Notes: generated by a model not told the origin, from the letters alone. A stretch of 64,000 nt of DNA from RBG-16-49-21 sp040768125 (GCA_040768125.1 JAXGNG010000001.1:248001-312000); one strand, 5' to 3'. Shown: positions 17,106 through 26,461, counted from the first letter of the stretch. A program made the numbers and translations.

Positions 17106-18443
17106 ATGGATCCGCGGTCATATATTAAATCAAAGTTCTCGCTTTCGGGGGTCGATTCCTTCGATCAGAATTTTTCCGGAGAAATACTGAAAAGCGAACG
17201 TGCCCGATGTCTCATCCTCATGGCGATTTTCATGGCCGTGGCCTCCTGGTTCGTGCTGATATATTACCTGAAGCCTGAAATAATGCCGGAGAAGGCTTTC
17301 CGGCTTTACCGCGGTGTGCCCTTCACCCTCTGGGTCTCGGTGGTCCTTCTGGTCGGCGTTTTCTATGAGCTGTTATTCTACTTGTTTCTTGGCGCGCTTA
17401 TCAAAAAACACTACAGGCTGCCCGCGCCACCGCGCTTTGGCAATGCGCTGGTAGAGGTGAGCATCCCGACGGTGCTGATATTCTTTGCCGGCCAGGCGCT
17501 CTATTCCCATGAAGCGCTCATGCTCCCGACATCGTACCTCTATTTCGCCTTCATCGCGTTATCCGCTCTCCGCCTGAGTTTTTTCCTGTCCCTGTACACG
17601 GGTTTCATCGCATCGGCGGAATATATTCTTCTCGCCCTTTGGCTCGTGCCCGTTGACGGTGGATCAACGCATGGCGGGCTGCTTTCGTCGCCGGCCATTC
17701 ATATGGCGAAGGGCCTCCTCCTTCTGCTGGCCGGATTCATCACGGGTTTCGTGGCGTACCAGATCAGGCTTCGCGTCGGCAGGTCGATCATCTTGACGGA
17801 AGAGAGGAACCGCATTGTCGGTATATTCGGCCAGCACGTGTCTCCCGAGGTGGTCGAAAGGCTGATCGAAAGGGAGGACGATCCCGGTAGCGAGATGCGA
17901 TGCGTCTGCGTGATGTTCCTGGACATACGGGGTTTTACGCGTTTTGCCGAGGGGAGGGAGCCGCAGGGGGTTATCGACTATCTCAACGGCCTTTTTGGAT
18001 TCATGATAGACATTGTCAATGCCAATCATGGCATTATCAATAAATTCCTCGGCGACGGCTTCATGGCGGTATTCGGGGCACCCATTGCGAGCGGCCGGGA
18101 CGAGGAGAACGCCGTGCGGGCGTCGCGTCAAATTCTTGCACGGCTCAACGATGAGATCCGGGCGGGAAGGGTCCCCGACACGAAGGTGGGCATCGGCCTT
18201 CACTCGGGCATGGCGCTTACGGGCAACGTCGGCTCCCCGGCGAGGAAGGAGTACACGGTCATAGGCGACGTGGTGAATCTCGCCTCACGAATCGAGCAGC
18301 TCAACAAGAGGTTCGGTTCACAGATGCTGGTCTCCGAGGCGGTCTGGAAGGCCGTGTCGGAATTGTGCCCGGAGGGTCGTGACCTGGGCGAGGTGGAAAT
18401 ACGGGGACATCGGGGAACGGTGAGAATTTACCGTGTTGCGTGA
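17106..18443 (+). CDS. Membrane-bound class III adenylate cyclase
   Basis: I take the ATG at 17106 because AGGAG precedes it; earlier ATGs in frame lack one. The 445-residue protein has about six membrane helices (residues 34-215), a linker helix with the FGQHVSPEVVERLI motif common before bacterial cyclase domains, and a class III catalytic domain (262-445). The two metal aspartates (Asp273 in FLDIRGFT, Asp317 in FLGDGFMAVFG), the adenine-selecting Lys313 and Asp388, and the transition-state Asn391 and Arg395 (VVNLASR) are all present. So it should form an active homodimer making cAMP from ATP. The membrane part resembles that of other spirochaete cyclases and may sense an unknown signal. 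Confidence 0.9.
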   Translation: MDPRSYIKSKFSLSGVDSFDQNFSGEILKSERARCLILMAIFMAVASWFVLIYYLKPEIMPEKAFRLYRGVPFTLWVSVVLLVGVFYELLFYLFLGALIKKHYRLPAPPRFGNALVEVSIPTVLIFFAGQALYSHEALMLPTSYLYFAFIALSALRLSFFLSLYTGFIASAEYILLALWLVPVDGGSTHGGLLSSPAIHMAKGLLLLLAGFITGFVAYQIRLRVGRSIILTEERNRIVGIFGQHVSPEVVERLIEREDDPGSEMRCVCVMFLDIRGFTRFAEGREPQGVIDYLNGLFGFMIDIVNANHGIINKFLGDGFMAVFGAPIASGRDEENAVRASRQILARLNDEIRAGRVPDTKVGIGLHSGMALTGNVGSPARKEYTVIGDVVNLASRIEQLNKRFGSQMLVSEAVWKAVSELCPEGRDLGEVEIRGHRGTVRIYRVA

Positions 18444-18575
18444 CGGTGTCGAGGCGCATTGCGTCCGTGACGGGGCTCCCCGGTTTGTGCAATGCGGTCT
18501 CTTGCTGATGAATGCGGCGCGGGGCGGGCATTATCGGCGGTGAGCAGCCGGATACCGGAAGAATGAAGCAATGTA

Positions 18576-19259
18576 TTACTGCAGGAATCGGACGATGGCG
18601 ATAATGCCAAACACGACGATTCCCGCGCAGACCAGCAGTTTCAACAGCGCGGTGAGGTCTTTTCCTTTTGTGAATAGGCCTTTGAGTGTAAGGGTGGCAT
18701 AGGTTATGATAAGCCGGGCTATGGTCCTCACGTCAAGCGTAGAAAAGACCGAATCGATGGTTCCAAAGGGAAACATCTTCGGTATATTCCCCCGGCAGTA
18801 TTCGATCATCCAGGCCTCTTCCGGGATCCGGTAGTGCTTGATCACCTTTTTTCCCAGGTAGGCCGGGCCGGGAGTCTCCGGCGTGAAGACTTCGCGCGTG
18901 AATCGGCCTTCGTATTCGCAGACCATCTCACCCTTGATGACGTAGTCGTAGACTTCGGATGAATAACGGCCGGAATGGCCTTCAGTGCCTATGCAGGTGC
19001 CGAAAAGGATGATGTATTCGCGCAGTGAGGCGTGAAGGAGCGCGAGTTGACCCATGGCCCCCCCGGCGTTATTGAATATCCAGACCGGTTTTTTGCAGAT
19101 GTGGCCCGGGTAGTGGCGATCAAGCTCGTTGATGATATAGTCGAAAGACTCCTCGATGGACCTGCCGATACACCTGCTGCGGATATCATTGAGGACCCGC
19201 GGATCGAAGAGATACTTTCTTTTCGGCTGAAGATGCGTCTCGATAATGGGCGCGTTCAT
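18576..19259 (-). CDS. ERG2 / sigma-1 receptor family protein (sterol C8-isomerase-like)
   Basis: From the ATG at 19259 (weak GGGG 10 bases upstream) the product is 227 residues, the size of yeast ERG2 and human sigma-1 receptor. Family motifs run through the protein: LDRHYPGHI, WIFNNAGGAMGQLALLHAS, EYIILFGTCIGTEGHSGRY, REVFTPETPGPAYL, AWMIEYCRGNIPKMFPFG, DSVFSTLDVRT. The two acidic residues that line the ligand site in sigma-1 (Asp126, Glu172) have counterparts, Asp105 (in EVYDYVI) and Glu153 (in WMIEYCRG). The eukaryotic N-terminal membrane helix is missing; instead a hydrophobic helix lies at the C-terminus (about 203-225). In fungi the family shifts the sterol double bond from C8 to C7. 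No other sterol gene is visible here, so the substrate is unknown. Confidence 0.85.
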   Translation of the reverse strand: MNAPIIETHLQPKRKYLFDPRVLNDIRSRCIGRSIEESFDYIINELDRHYPGHICKKPVWIFNNAGGAMGQLALLHASLREYIILFGTCIGTEGHSGRYSSEVYDYVIKGEMVCEYEGRFTREVFTPETPGPAYLGKKVIKHYRIPEEAWMIEYCRGNIPKMFPFGTIDSVFSTLDVRTIARLIITYATLTLKGLFTKGKDLTALLKLLVCAGIVVFGIIAIVRFLQ

Positions 19260-19406
19260 GTTCGTTTGTCCCCGGGAATGCGAATTGGAGTTCATCAAGT
19301 GCCGATTATGCGTCATAACGCAAGAGAAATTTACCTCGTGCCGGGATTTATATGCCGCCGGGATATGAATTCACAGGTCCGGTGGCGTTGGGGAAGGATA
19401 AAATCA

Positions 19407-19435
19407 TTGACAAATAATCAAAACGGGACTATGCC
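19407..19435 (+). promoter_or_regulatory. Possible promoter of the LysM lipoprotein gene
   Basis: TTGACA (19407-19412) is followed after 17 bases by TATGCC (19430-19435), a weak -10. The start codon at 19470 is 35 bases downstream, a sensible leader length. It lies in the divergent gap with the ERG2-like gene. Confidence 0.35.
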
Positions 19436-19469
19436 TAACGGCACCACTTTCATTAATGAGAGGACCCCT

Positions 19470-20939
19470 ATGGCATCGCGGAAATCCCTTACCCTGACCT
19501 GCGTAATGCTCCTGTCCTTTGCATGCGTATCCTGTGACATGGACGTGCCGCTGAAGGAGATGGTACAAGCGAGGACGCTGATATCAAAGGCAAGGTTCGT
19601 GCTTGCTGAAAAATACGATCCGGACAACCTGACAAAGGCGGTGGAGCATCTCTTCGACTCTCATTCGATGCTGGTGGAAAAAAAGGCCAAACAGGCCAGG
19701 GAGTCGGCGGTAAAGGCGGCCAATTTCGCGGAGATGGCGATAAACGCCTCCCTTCCCAAGGCGACGGGTGACACTCTCGCGGAAGCAAAGTCCACCTACG
19801 AAGAGGCGGAAAAACTGAACGCCGGGGAATTCGCGCCGGATCAGTTCCGCCGCACAGGTGAGGCGATCAAGGAATCAGAGGAGCTCGTGGGGGCCGACGA
19901 TCTTATGAACGCTTTTCTCAAGGCGAGGGAGGCGGTGGGGGTCGGGACCGAGGCCAAGGAAATCTCGATGTCGAACATCCCCAAGCTAAACGAAACAATC
20001 GCAGGGATGAAAAAGGAAATCGACGGCCTTTCCTCGGTGAAGCTGACGGAGAAACAGAAGCAGACCCTTGCGGGGGCGCGAAGCGGACTTGACCGGGCGG
20101 GCGCGCGTATCACCGAGGGCAATCTGATAGACGCCATGGCGCTCATCCGGGAATCCGAAGAGGCCCTGAACGAGGTCAGGGGCGCTGCACGCGTGGTTTC
20201 CGCCAGTGATCGCATTGCCAGTCTCAGGAAGGAAGTGGCGCAATTGAAAAAAGAGCGGGGAGGCGAGTTCGCCGCGGAAGACCTGGACCTGGTGAGCGCA
20301 TCGCTGAATGAAGCGGAGGCCCTTCTGCAGCAGGATAAAACCGAGGAGGCGTTACGCAAGATCGCCGACGCCGAGACGTCCCTCGCCGTTGCGAAGGATA
20401 AGACGTTGAAGGGTGTCGCGACAGGAAGGGCCGAGTCCGTCGAGCGCCTCCTTGCCGAGGCCAGAAAAAAGGACGGCGAGGGAAAGTTCAAGGATGAGCT
20501 TGACCGCGCCGCGTTAATGGTTGAGGACGGCAGGAAGCTTCTCGCCGGTGAATCCTACGGGGAGAGCATGGAAAAATTTGAGGAAGCCGAGCTTCTCATA
20601 TATTCACTGGGCATTGTTCGGGAACGTGACAGACTGAAGGGTGACGGCGCCGTCACCGACCTGGAAGGGAAGAGGGTTTACCGGGTCATTTACAACAGGA
20701 AAAAAAGAGACTGCCTCTGGCGCATCGCGCAGAAGGTTTATAAGGACGCCCGACTCTGGCCCCTTATCTACATGGCGAACAAGGATCAGATCAAGGATCC
20801 TGACCTGATCTTCCCGGGCCAGCGATTCGTGATTCCCGATATTCCCGAAAAAAAAGGGCCCCGCCCCGAGGAGAAAGGCGGTGACCCCGCGATTAAAGAA
20901 GACGATGACAGCACCGGCGGCGAAGGTGCGACAGAATAA
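19470..20939 (+). CDS. LysM-domain lipoprotein with long helical region
   Basis: The ATG at 19470, after GAGAGG, begins a lipoprotein signal (MASRKSLTLTCVMLLSFA then CVSC, Cys22); the open frame extends further upstream but that part is antisense to the ERG2-like gene. The 489-residue product has a long helical middle (about 30-390) made of repeated units of 45-60 residues with SYxEAEKL/ALxxIxxAExxL patterns, probably coiled coil or helical hairpins. Near the C-terminus a LysM domain (RVIYNRKKRDCLWRIAQKVY, then IKDPDLIFPGQRFVIP) should bind peptidoglycan. A Lys/Glu/Asp-rich tail follows. It may link the outer membrane to the cell wall. The next gene starts three bases after the stop, so both are likely one transcript. 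Confidence 0.8.
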   Translation: MASRKSLTLTCVMLLSFACVSCDMDVPLKEMVQARTLISKARFVLAEKYDPDNLTKAVEHLFDSHSMLVEKKAKQARESAVKAANFAEMAINASLPKATGDTLAEAKSTYEEAEKLNAGEFAPDQFRRTGEAIKESEELVGADDLMNAFLKAREAVGVGTEAKEISMSNIPKLNETIAGMKKEIDGLSSVKLTEKQKQTLAGARSGLDRAGARITEGNLIDAMALIRESEEALNEVRGAARVVSASDRIASLRKEVAQLKKERGGEFAAEDLDLVSASLNEAEALLQQDKTEEALRKIADAETSLAVAKDKTLKGVATGRAESVERLLAEARKKDGEGKFKDELDRAALMVEDGRKLLAGESYGESMEKFEEAELLIYSLGIVRERDRLKGDGAVTDLEGKRVYRVIYNRKKRDCLWRIAQKVYKDARLWPLIYMANKDQIKDPDLIFPGQRFVIPDIPEKKGPRPEEKGGDPAIKEDDDSTGGEGATE

Positions 20940-20942
20940 TCA

Positions 20943-22142
20943 GTGAGAACGAAAATCAGTGCCGCATGTGTCGCGTTCCTGGTTTTCGCGGCTTCGGGGA
21001 CACTCCAGGGACGCGACATAGACCTTGACGCCGTCTACATTGACACTGGATCCGACCTGTATCGCCGGCTTCTCGAAAAAAAACTCGAGGCCTACCAGAA
21101 GGCCGGTGCCCAATTAATTGACCGCGATGTTATTTTTGCCTGGTGGAACGACGGGTTCACCATCCTGTATGTTAAAGAGCTCCGGGGGACCAATATTTTC
21201 TATGCGCATGACAGGAACAGGCGCCGGTCCCGTGAAATTGCCCGCGTCGGGGGAACGCTCACCGCAATCCGGAGCAGTCTCGGCGGTAGATATGTTTTTA
21301 TTAAGCGACTGGTAAAGCGGGGGAACAATGTGCCGAGGGGGGAAACCCTCATGCTCGACCTCCGATCGAAAAGGCAGGTGCGCCTGGCGCCGGCGGGGCC
21401 GTTCATCGATTTCTCCCTTTCCCCCGGGGGCGATACGATTCTCTATGAAACGAAAGATGGAATTCTGGAGTACGCCCCCGATGGGGGACGCCGAACAATC
21501 GTGGCGAGGAGAAGCGAATATTCGGAAATTACTCGTGGCGGTGATCCCGTCATAGCCCGGTTCTCCCCGAATAGGAAAAAGATCCTTTTCGTGAGCGGGA
21601 GCGGCGGTTCCTACCGCGCCCGGTTGAAGGCGCGGGGTCAATCCCGGGATATCGCGGGCATTACCTCCGCATCGGAGCTTTTCTGGCTGGACAACGATCG
21701 CATCGTCTTTCGCCGGGGAGGCGCCGGCAGCTACACGGTCGAGACGTTCAACGCCTCGACGGGGCGTTTCGCCGTGCTTCACGGGGGTTCCCTCAATACC
21801 AATATCTGCTATTCCCCTGTGCCGGGAATGCTCTCGTTTTTGTACCAGCAGATGATACACTTCTACGATGTCCGATCCGGAGAGCGAACCGTTGCGGGGA
21901 TTGAGGGGGAGGACGTCGATTTTTCGCCAGACGGCAATCGGTTCATATCGTTGTATCTCGGGAGACTGTTTTGCACCGGGACCGTTACCCTGAGAAAACG
22001 AAGGCCGGAAATCGCGGCGGTCACCCACGATATCGCCAATCTCTATAAAAAGGTCCTTGACTCGGGAAGGGAGTTTTCCAATGACTACTCGCCGGAGTAC
22101 GTAAGGAAAAAGATCTCCGCATACGGAAAATTTGCCAGGTAG
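20943..22142 (+). CDS. Secreted beta-propeller (TolB/WD40-like) protein
   Basis: The start is a GTG at 20943, three bases after the upstream stop. The N-terminus is a signal peptide (MRTKISAACVAFLVFAASGT, cleavage near QG/RD). The rest is built of beta-propeller blades of the TolB/PD40 kind: FSLSPGGDTILYETKDG, ARFSPNRKKILFVSGSG, ELFWLDNDRIVFRRG, DVDFSPDGNRFISLYL. About six blades fit in 350 residues. The C-terminal 45 residues are helical. It is likely periplasmic, and translational coupling to the LysM lipoprotein suggests they act together. Confidence 0.72.
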   Translation: MRTKISAACVAFLVFAASGTLQGRDIDLDAVYIDTGSDLYRRLLEKKLEAYQKAGAQLIDRDVIFAWWNDGFTILYVKELRGTNIFYAHDRNRRRSREIARVGGTLTAIRSSLGGRYVFIKRLVKRGNNVPRGETLMLDLRSKRQVRLAPAGPFIDFSLSPGGDTILYETKDGILEYAPDGGRRTIVARRSEYSEITRGGDPVIARFSPNRKKILFVSGSGGSYRARLKARGQSRDIAGITSASELFWLDNDRIVFRRGGAGSYTVETFNASTGRFAVLHGGSLNTNICYSPVPGMLSFLYQQMIHFYDVRSGERTVAGIEGEDVDFSPDGNRFISLYLGRLFCTGTVTLRKRRPEIAAVTHDIANLYKKVLDSGREFSNDYSPEYVRKKISAYGKFAR

Positions 22143-22204
22143 CCGATGCGTCATCTTCCCGCCGGCTCACCGGAAATGACGCGTCACGAATCGATGAGTG
22201 CGGC

Positions 22205-23128
22205 ATGATAAAAGAGAGGTTGAAAGATTATTTCATCCTGCTGAATACGGGCAGGGCGAGGCGGCTGAGCCCGGCGGAGCAGATTCGGGAGATCACCCCG
22301 ACACGGGACCGGCCAGCGGTAAACGGGGCGCTCTTCCTTGCGACCTTTCTGACCACAACCTTCGCGGGGGCGACAGAGGGAGATACCCTCGGGGCGATGT
22401 TCAGAAGCGGCCTTCCCTATTCGCTTACTCTTCTCACGATACTCCTGTTCCATGAATTCGGCCATTACTTCGCCGCGAGAAGATTCGGGGTAAGCGCCAC
22501 GCTACCCTATTTCATTCCGTTTCCTTCGATAATCGGCACCATGGGCGCGGTGATAAAGACGAGAACGCCCATTCCGCATCGACGGGCGCTCTTTTACATC
22601 GGGGCCATGGGCCCTCTCGCGGGTTTCATCACGAGCCTCGCGGCAGTGGTTGTCGGTGTCATGCTGTCAGATATCCGCCCCGTGCCGCCCGTGACCGGCG
22701 ATATGATGGTGCCTGTATTCGGTGATTCCCTGCTCTTCGGGGCGATAGTAGCGATGGTGCACGGCTCAATGCCGCCGGGTCATGATATATTTCTGTCGAG
22801 CTATGCATGGGCGGGATGGATCGGATTTCTCATTACCAGCCTGAACTTGATGCCGATCGGGCAGCTCGACGGGAGCCACATACTCTACGCCATCGTCGGG
22901 AGGAGGCAGCTTGTCGCGGGCTGGATCGCCGTGGCATGCCTGGCGGGACTTTCCATCATATGGCAGGGCTGGCTCGTCTGGTTGGTCCTTACCTTCCTTT
23001 TCCTCATGGTGGCGCATCCCGAGGTTCCCGAGGGTGAACCCCTTTCCATGGCGGAAAGGGCCATGGGGTGGGCCTGCATGGCGATACTGGTTCTCACCTT
23101 CGTGCCGGTCCCTGTTGAATTCCTATAA
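22205..23128 (+). CDS. M50 family (site-2-type) intramembrane metalloprotease
   Basis: The 307-residue product has six to eight membrane helices. The zinc site is complete: HEFGH (His83, Glu84, His87) in a membrane helix and the distal LDG motif with Asp222 (LMPIGQLDGSH). The segments GPLAGF and FIPFPSIIGTMGAV are typical of the S2P group without a PDZ domain, including the plant EGY proteins. Such enzymes cut membrane-embedded proteins, often anti-sigma factors or escaped signal peptides. The start ATG at 22205 has only a weak purine stretch before it. It follows the propeller gene by 62 bases on the same strand. The substrate is unknown. Confidence 0.88.
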   Translation: MIKERLKDYFILLNTGRARRLSPAEQIREITPTRDRPAVNGALFLATFLTTTFAGATEGDTLGAMFRSGLPYSLTLLTILLFHEFGHYFAARRFGVSATLPYFIPFPSIIGTMGAVIKTRTPIPHRRALFYIGAMGPLAGFITSLAAVVVGVMLSDIRPVPPVTGDMMVPVFGDSLLFGAIVAMVHGSMPPGHDIFLSSYAWAGWIGFLITSLNLMPIGQLDGSHILYAIVGRRQLVAGWIAVACLAGLSIIWQGWLVWLVLTFLFLMVAHPEVPEGEPLSMAERAMGWACMAILVLTFVPVPVEFL

Positions 23129-23135
23129 CGATCCG

Positions 23136-23453
23136 CTAACCGCGTTTTTCGTCCCCGGAACGGGGGTCGTTAATTTTTCGGTAGGCGCGATATCTTTTAA
23201 TAATCAACAAAGAACAGATACAATTTCCCGCGTACCAGGCCGCCATGAGATGATAGAATTCAGCGGGATCGAGATTCTGATAGAAGAAGGCGAGAGAGGG
23301 ACTGGTTGAAAACACGAAAAATCCACGAAGGACTATTGCGGTAGTGACGGCAAATAATGATAGTATGACCATGGCTACCGAGGGGATATCGCGATATGTT
23401 CTGAAGATCAGGAACATATACAATCCCAGCACGAGTGCGATAAAAAGGAACAT
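23136..23453 (-). CDS. Small membrane protein, unknown
   Basis: A GGAGG five bases before the ATG at 23453 supports this 105-residue gene. It has three hydrophobic segments (residues 2-17, 26-45 and 68-85) and a basic, charged tail (IKRYRAYRKINDPRSGDEKRG). I do not recognise it. It is convergent with the M50 protease gene, separated by seven bases. Confidence 0.6.
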   Translation of the reverse strand: MFLFIALVLGLYMFLIFRTYRDIPSVAMVILSLFAVTTAIVLRGFFVFSTSPSLAFFYQNLDPAEFYHLMAAWYAGNCICSLLIIKRYRAYRKINDPRSGDEKRG

Positions 23454-23668
23454 GAGGCCTCCGTCGTATCAGCGTTTACTTACTGGATAAACGGCGCACG
23501 GTGGTGGTAAAAATCAAGTGATAAACGTCGGGATTTTTCCGGGAAAAGTAGTTGCATTATGGCGGTGCCGCCCCATGCTAACCATGCTGGTGATTCCTGC
23601 ATCATCGCGCATGCAGGGGATTCCCGTAAACACCGGCATGAAGAGTAATTCTCAAGGGAGAGTTTTCA

Positions 23669-24211
23669 ATGAAGATAGCGAAGGTACTAATCGTTGCACT
23701 TGCGGCCATCTTCACCGCCGCCTTCTTTTCCTGCGCAACGACCGGTGAAAAAAAAATAAAAGCAAAGAACCGGGAGTTTCTGAACGCTCCTTATGTCCCT
23801 GGTGAAGACAAGGAGACGTTCAGGGTCCTGATAATGTCGGATACATACCAGGTTGTCCAAACAGCGCATAACGACACGATAGAGCGCGACAAGGATCCCG
23901 GCGGTGACCGCTACATTTGCGATGAGGTGAGGAAATACGACAAGATCGACGAGGCCCGGGAGGGCATCTACTATGTTTCTCTATTCCCCGACAGGGGGAC
24001 CCTGATGCGGGTGCGTCCCCGGAGGCCGCTGAACCTTATCGAGCTTGATAATCTCATTCTCGACGATCTCCAGCGTTGGTCGTTCTCATTCCCACGGCAT
24101 ACCATCCATCCGGTGAATTTTTATGTGAAGTACCGAATCGTGCTGAGAAAACGGCAGTCTGACGAGGAAATAATAAAGGAACTCCAGAGGAAAATGTCGG
24201 GCGAAGAGTAG
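23669..24211 (+). CDS. Putative lipoprotein, unknown
   Basis: AGGGAG precedes the ATG at 23669. The signal peptide ends in AFFSC (Cys22), a likely lipobox, followed by ATTGEKK. The 158-residue mature part has a mixed fold with many charged residues (YICDEVRKYDKIDEAREGIYYVSL, split at positions 88-111) and ends in a charged helix. I do not recognise the family. It lies alone, convergent with the coiled-coil gene downstream. Confidence 0.65.
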   Translation: MKIAKVLIVALAAIFTAAFFSCATTGEKKIKAKNREFLNAPYVPGEDKETFRVLIMSDTYQVVQTAHNDTIERDKDPGGDRYICDEVRKYDKIDEAREGIYYVSLFPDRGTLMRVRPRRPLNLIELDNLILDDLQRWSFSFPRHTIHPVNFYVKYRIVLRKRQSDEEIIKELQRKMSGEE

Positions 24212-24232
24212 ATCCCTCCGCCCGTTGCGCGG

Positions 24233-26461
24233 TCACATCGATGACGTGTTGATGATAAGCCTGACGGCGTTTTCGTCCATCATGAGCTTACGGGATATTT
24301 CATCGGAGCTCCACCCCTTGTCAGACAGCTCCCGCACTGTCCTGATGACATTTTCATTCATGCCTTTCTGGACCACGGCCTGGCCCTTTACCTGCTTCAG
24401 GATCGGGTTGTTGTTGTCAACCGCCTGGATGAAATCCGCGAACTGGCGCATTTTCCTGTCGGTTTCGCTGAAGAGCTCCTGCAGGCGGTTGTCGGTGCTG
24501 GTTATTTCCTCCCTGAGGGCCTCGGTCTTGCTGAACATGGCGTTGATCTGCTTCACCCGCGCCTCCATGATTTCAGACAGCCCTTCGATCTCATTGAAAC
24601 GGTCCTTGATTTCCTTGATCTCGTTTTCCCTCGTTTTGAGAATCAGGGTGTTTTCCTCCACCGCGCGGAGATGGTGGTTGATTTTATCCACTCTCTTCTC
24701 GGACTTTTCGACGACCTTCTGGAAGGCGGCTATTTTTGATTCAATGGACTGGATGACGATGTCCGCCCTGTTTACCGAATCAAGATTTCGCGCGATAACG
24801 TCTTCGTATTCATGGAGTTCGTGTATCCTTGACTCGATGCCGGCATAGCTTTCAATGAGCGCGTCGATCCTGGTGCTGATGGTGTCGATGCGTGAAAACT
24901 GATCCTGGAACCCCGCGGCCTTTTCCATTGCCATGTCGCTCATCTCCTGGAGGCCGCGAATCTCATTCTCTATGTCCGCGAGTTTTTCCTTTTTGTTCTG
25001 GTACGCGCGGATTTCCCTGTCGAACTCCTTGGTCAGCTCCTTGATATATTCGATATCGTTGAAGAACTTGTCGAGATGCTGAACTTCGTTCTTGGAGTCC
25101 TGGAGCATGCGATTGAGGCGGTCGATCGAATCATTGACGTCGCGCAGCAGGGTTTCAGTTCTGGAAAAAATCTTGCTCTGCTGTTCATACTCGATAATCT
25201 CGGATTTAATCTCTGAAAGGCGCCCCTCCATTGTGTCATATTCATCACGGAATTTCTTCATGAATCCCGCCATACGCGTCTCGAGCTGGTTTTCTTTTTC
25301 GACCATGTTGTTCTGGAAATCAGAGAAACGGGTTTCAAAGCTCTCGATTTCTTTCGTGATTTCCTCGGCCTCCCGACGGGCGGCCTGTACTATCTCATCG
25401 CGTTTTGATATCGCGTGAATGCTGAGGTTGTCGATCTCGGTGCGGACCTTTTCCACCTCGTTTTCGAATGTCTTTATCAGCCTGTTCTTCGAATCGTTGA
25501 TGTTCGTTTCAACCGCGTTCAGCTTCGTGGAGAGCGCGTCAATATCACCATGGACCCTTTTTATCATGTCGCTCTTCGCGTCATCGAATTCTGATTCAAA
25601 GGACGTGAGCCGCGCGTGAAGCTGCTCGATGGAGTTCTGGATTTCACTCTCAACCCCTGCGCTGCGTTCCTTGATTTCGGAAAATATGCGGCCCTCCAGG
25701 TCGACAAGGTTCAGCCTCAGCATCTCGATCTGGTTTTGAAGATTTGATGCGCCTTCGACTGATTTCGCGACCCCTTCGATTTTCATCCTGAAATTCTGGA
25801 GAAGGATCTCGCCGGTATCGGAAACCCTGTGGTCCATATCCGCCAGGGAGCGCTCGAAAGATTCTGTCAGTTCAAGGAGTTTCTGCCTGCTGCTGTTGAG
25901 GAGCGTTTCCTCCCTGCTTTCCATTGATTCATGAAGCCTGTTGATGCTTTCATTGAACTCTGAGGCGAGTTCGCGGGATTTTTCCTTCAACCGTGAGTTG
26001 AAATTCTGCACCATCTCTGCGCTTTCACCCTTCATTGTCTTGAGCGATTCCTTGAGATGTGAAAGGTTGAGGGAAAGATCGGAAAACCCCTCCTTTGCGC
26101 CGGCGATGAATTCAATCTGCTTGTTGACATCCCGGGCCGATTGGGAGATTACCCTGATGTCTTCCTCAACTTTTTTCAGGTTCGATTTCTCAACGTCGAG
26201 ACCCTGGAGCCTTGATTCAATCTCCCTTACGGAACCGTTGATATGCTTGGCGAGAGCGCCCGACTTCTTGATGAGAATATCCATCTCAATGGTGGCGTCA
26301 TTGAAGCGACGGTATTCGGATTCGGAGAGTTTTTTGAATTCGTCGAATAGCCTCGTGGAATACCTCCTCAGCTTCGCCATTTTCATGTTCGTTCGGTCAA
26401 GCTTCCTGAAAATGATGAGCATAACAAGGCACACCACGCAGGTAACGATGTTGTAAATCAT
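24233..26461 (-). CDS. Membrane-anchored long coiled-coil protein, spirochaete type (SpiroCoCo-like)
   Basis: The ATG at 26461 has GGAG eight bases upstream; one six codons earlier does not. The 742-residue product starts with a single membrane helix (MIYNIVTCVVCLVMLIIF), then a basic stretch, then about 650 residues of nearly unbroken heptad-like coiled coil rich in Glu, Lys, Asp and Ser (for example EIESRLQGLDVEKSNLKKVE). The final 50 residues form a small globular helix-turn-helix-like unit (ELSDKGWSSDEISRKLMMDE). The layout fits a family of long coiled-coil proteins seen in spirochaetes, from memory; these might be involved in cell shape or a cytoplasmic filament system. Its presence is one reason to place the organism among spirochaetes. 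Confidence 0.75.
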   Translation of the reverse strand: MIYNIVTCVVCLVMLIIFRKLDRTNMKMAKLRRYSTRLFDEFKKLSESEYRRFNDATIEMDILIKKSGALAKHINGSVREIESRLQGLDVEKSNLKKVEEDIRVISQSARDVNKQIEFIAGAKEGFSDLSLNLSHLKESLKTMKGESAEMVQNFNSRLKEKSRELASEFNESINRLHESMESREETLLNSSRQKLLELTESFERSLADMDHRVSDTGEILLQNFRMKIEGVAKSVEGASNLQNQIEMLRLNLVDLEGRIFSEIKERSAGVESEIQNSIEQLHARLTSFESEFDDAKSDMIKRVHGDIDALSTKLNAVETNINDSKNRLIKTFENEVEKVRTEIDNLSIHAISKRDEIVQAARREAEEITKEIESFETRFSDFQNNMVEKENQLETRMAGFMKKFRDEYDTMEGRLSEIKSEIIEYEQQSKIFSRTETLLRDVNDSIDRLNRMLQDSKNEVQHLDKFFNDIEYIKELTKEFDREIRAYQNKKEKLADIENEIRGLQEMSDMAMEKAAGFQDQFSRIDTISTRIDALIESYAGIESRIHELHEYEDVIARNLDSVNRADIVIQSIESKIAAFQKVVEKSEKRVDKINHHLRAVEENTLILKTRENEIKEIKDRFNEIEGLSEIMEARVKQINAMFSKTEALREEITSTDNRLQELFSETDRKMRQFADFIQAVDNNNPILKQVKGQAVVQKGMNENVIRTVRELSDKGWSSDEISRKLMMDENAVRLIINTSSM

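Noticed and set aside
19032..19469. N-terminal extension of the LysM lipoprotein frame
   Set aside because: It overlaps the ERG2-like gene antisense; the lipoprotein signal with its ribosome binding site starts at 19470.
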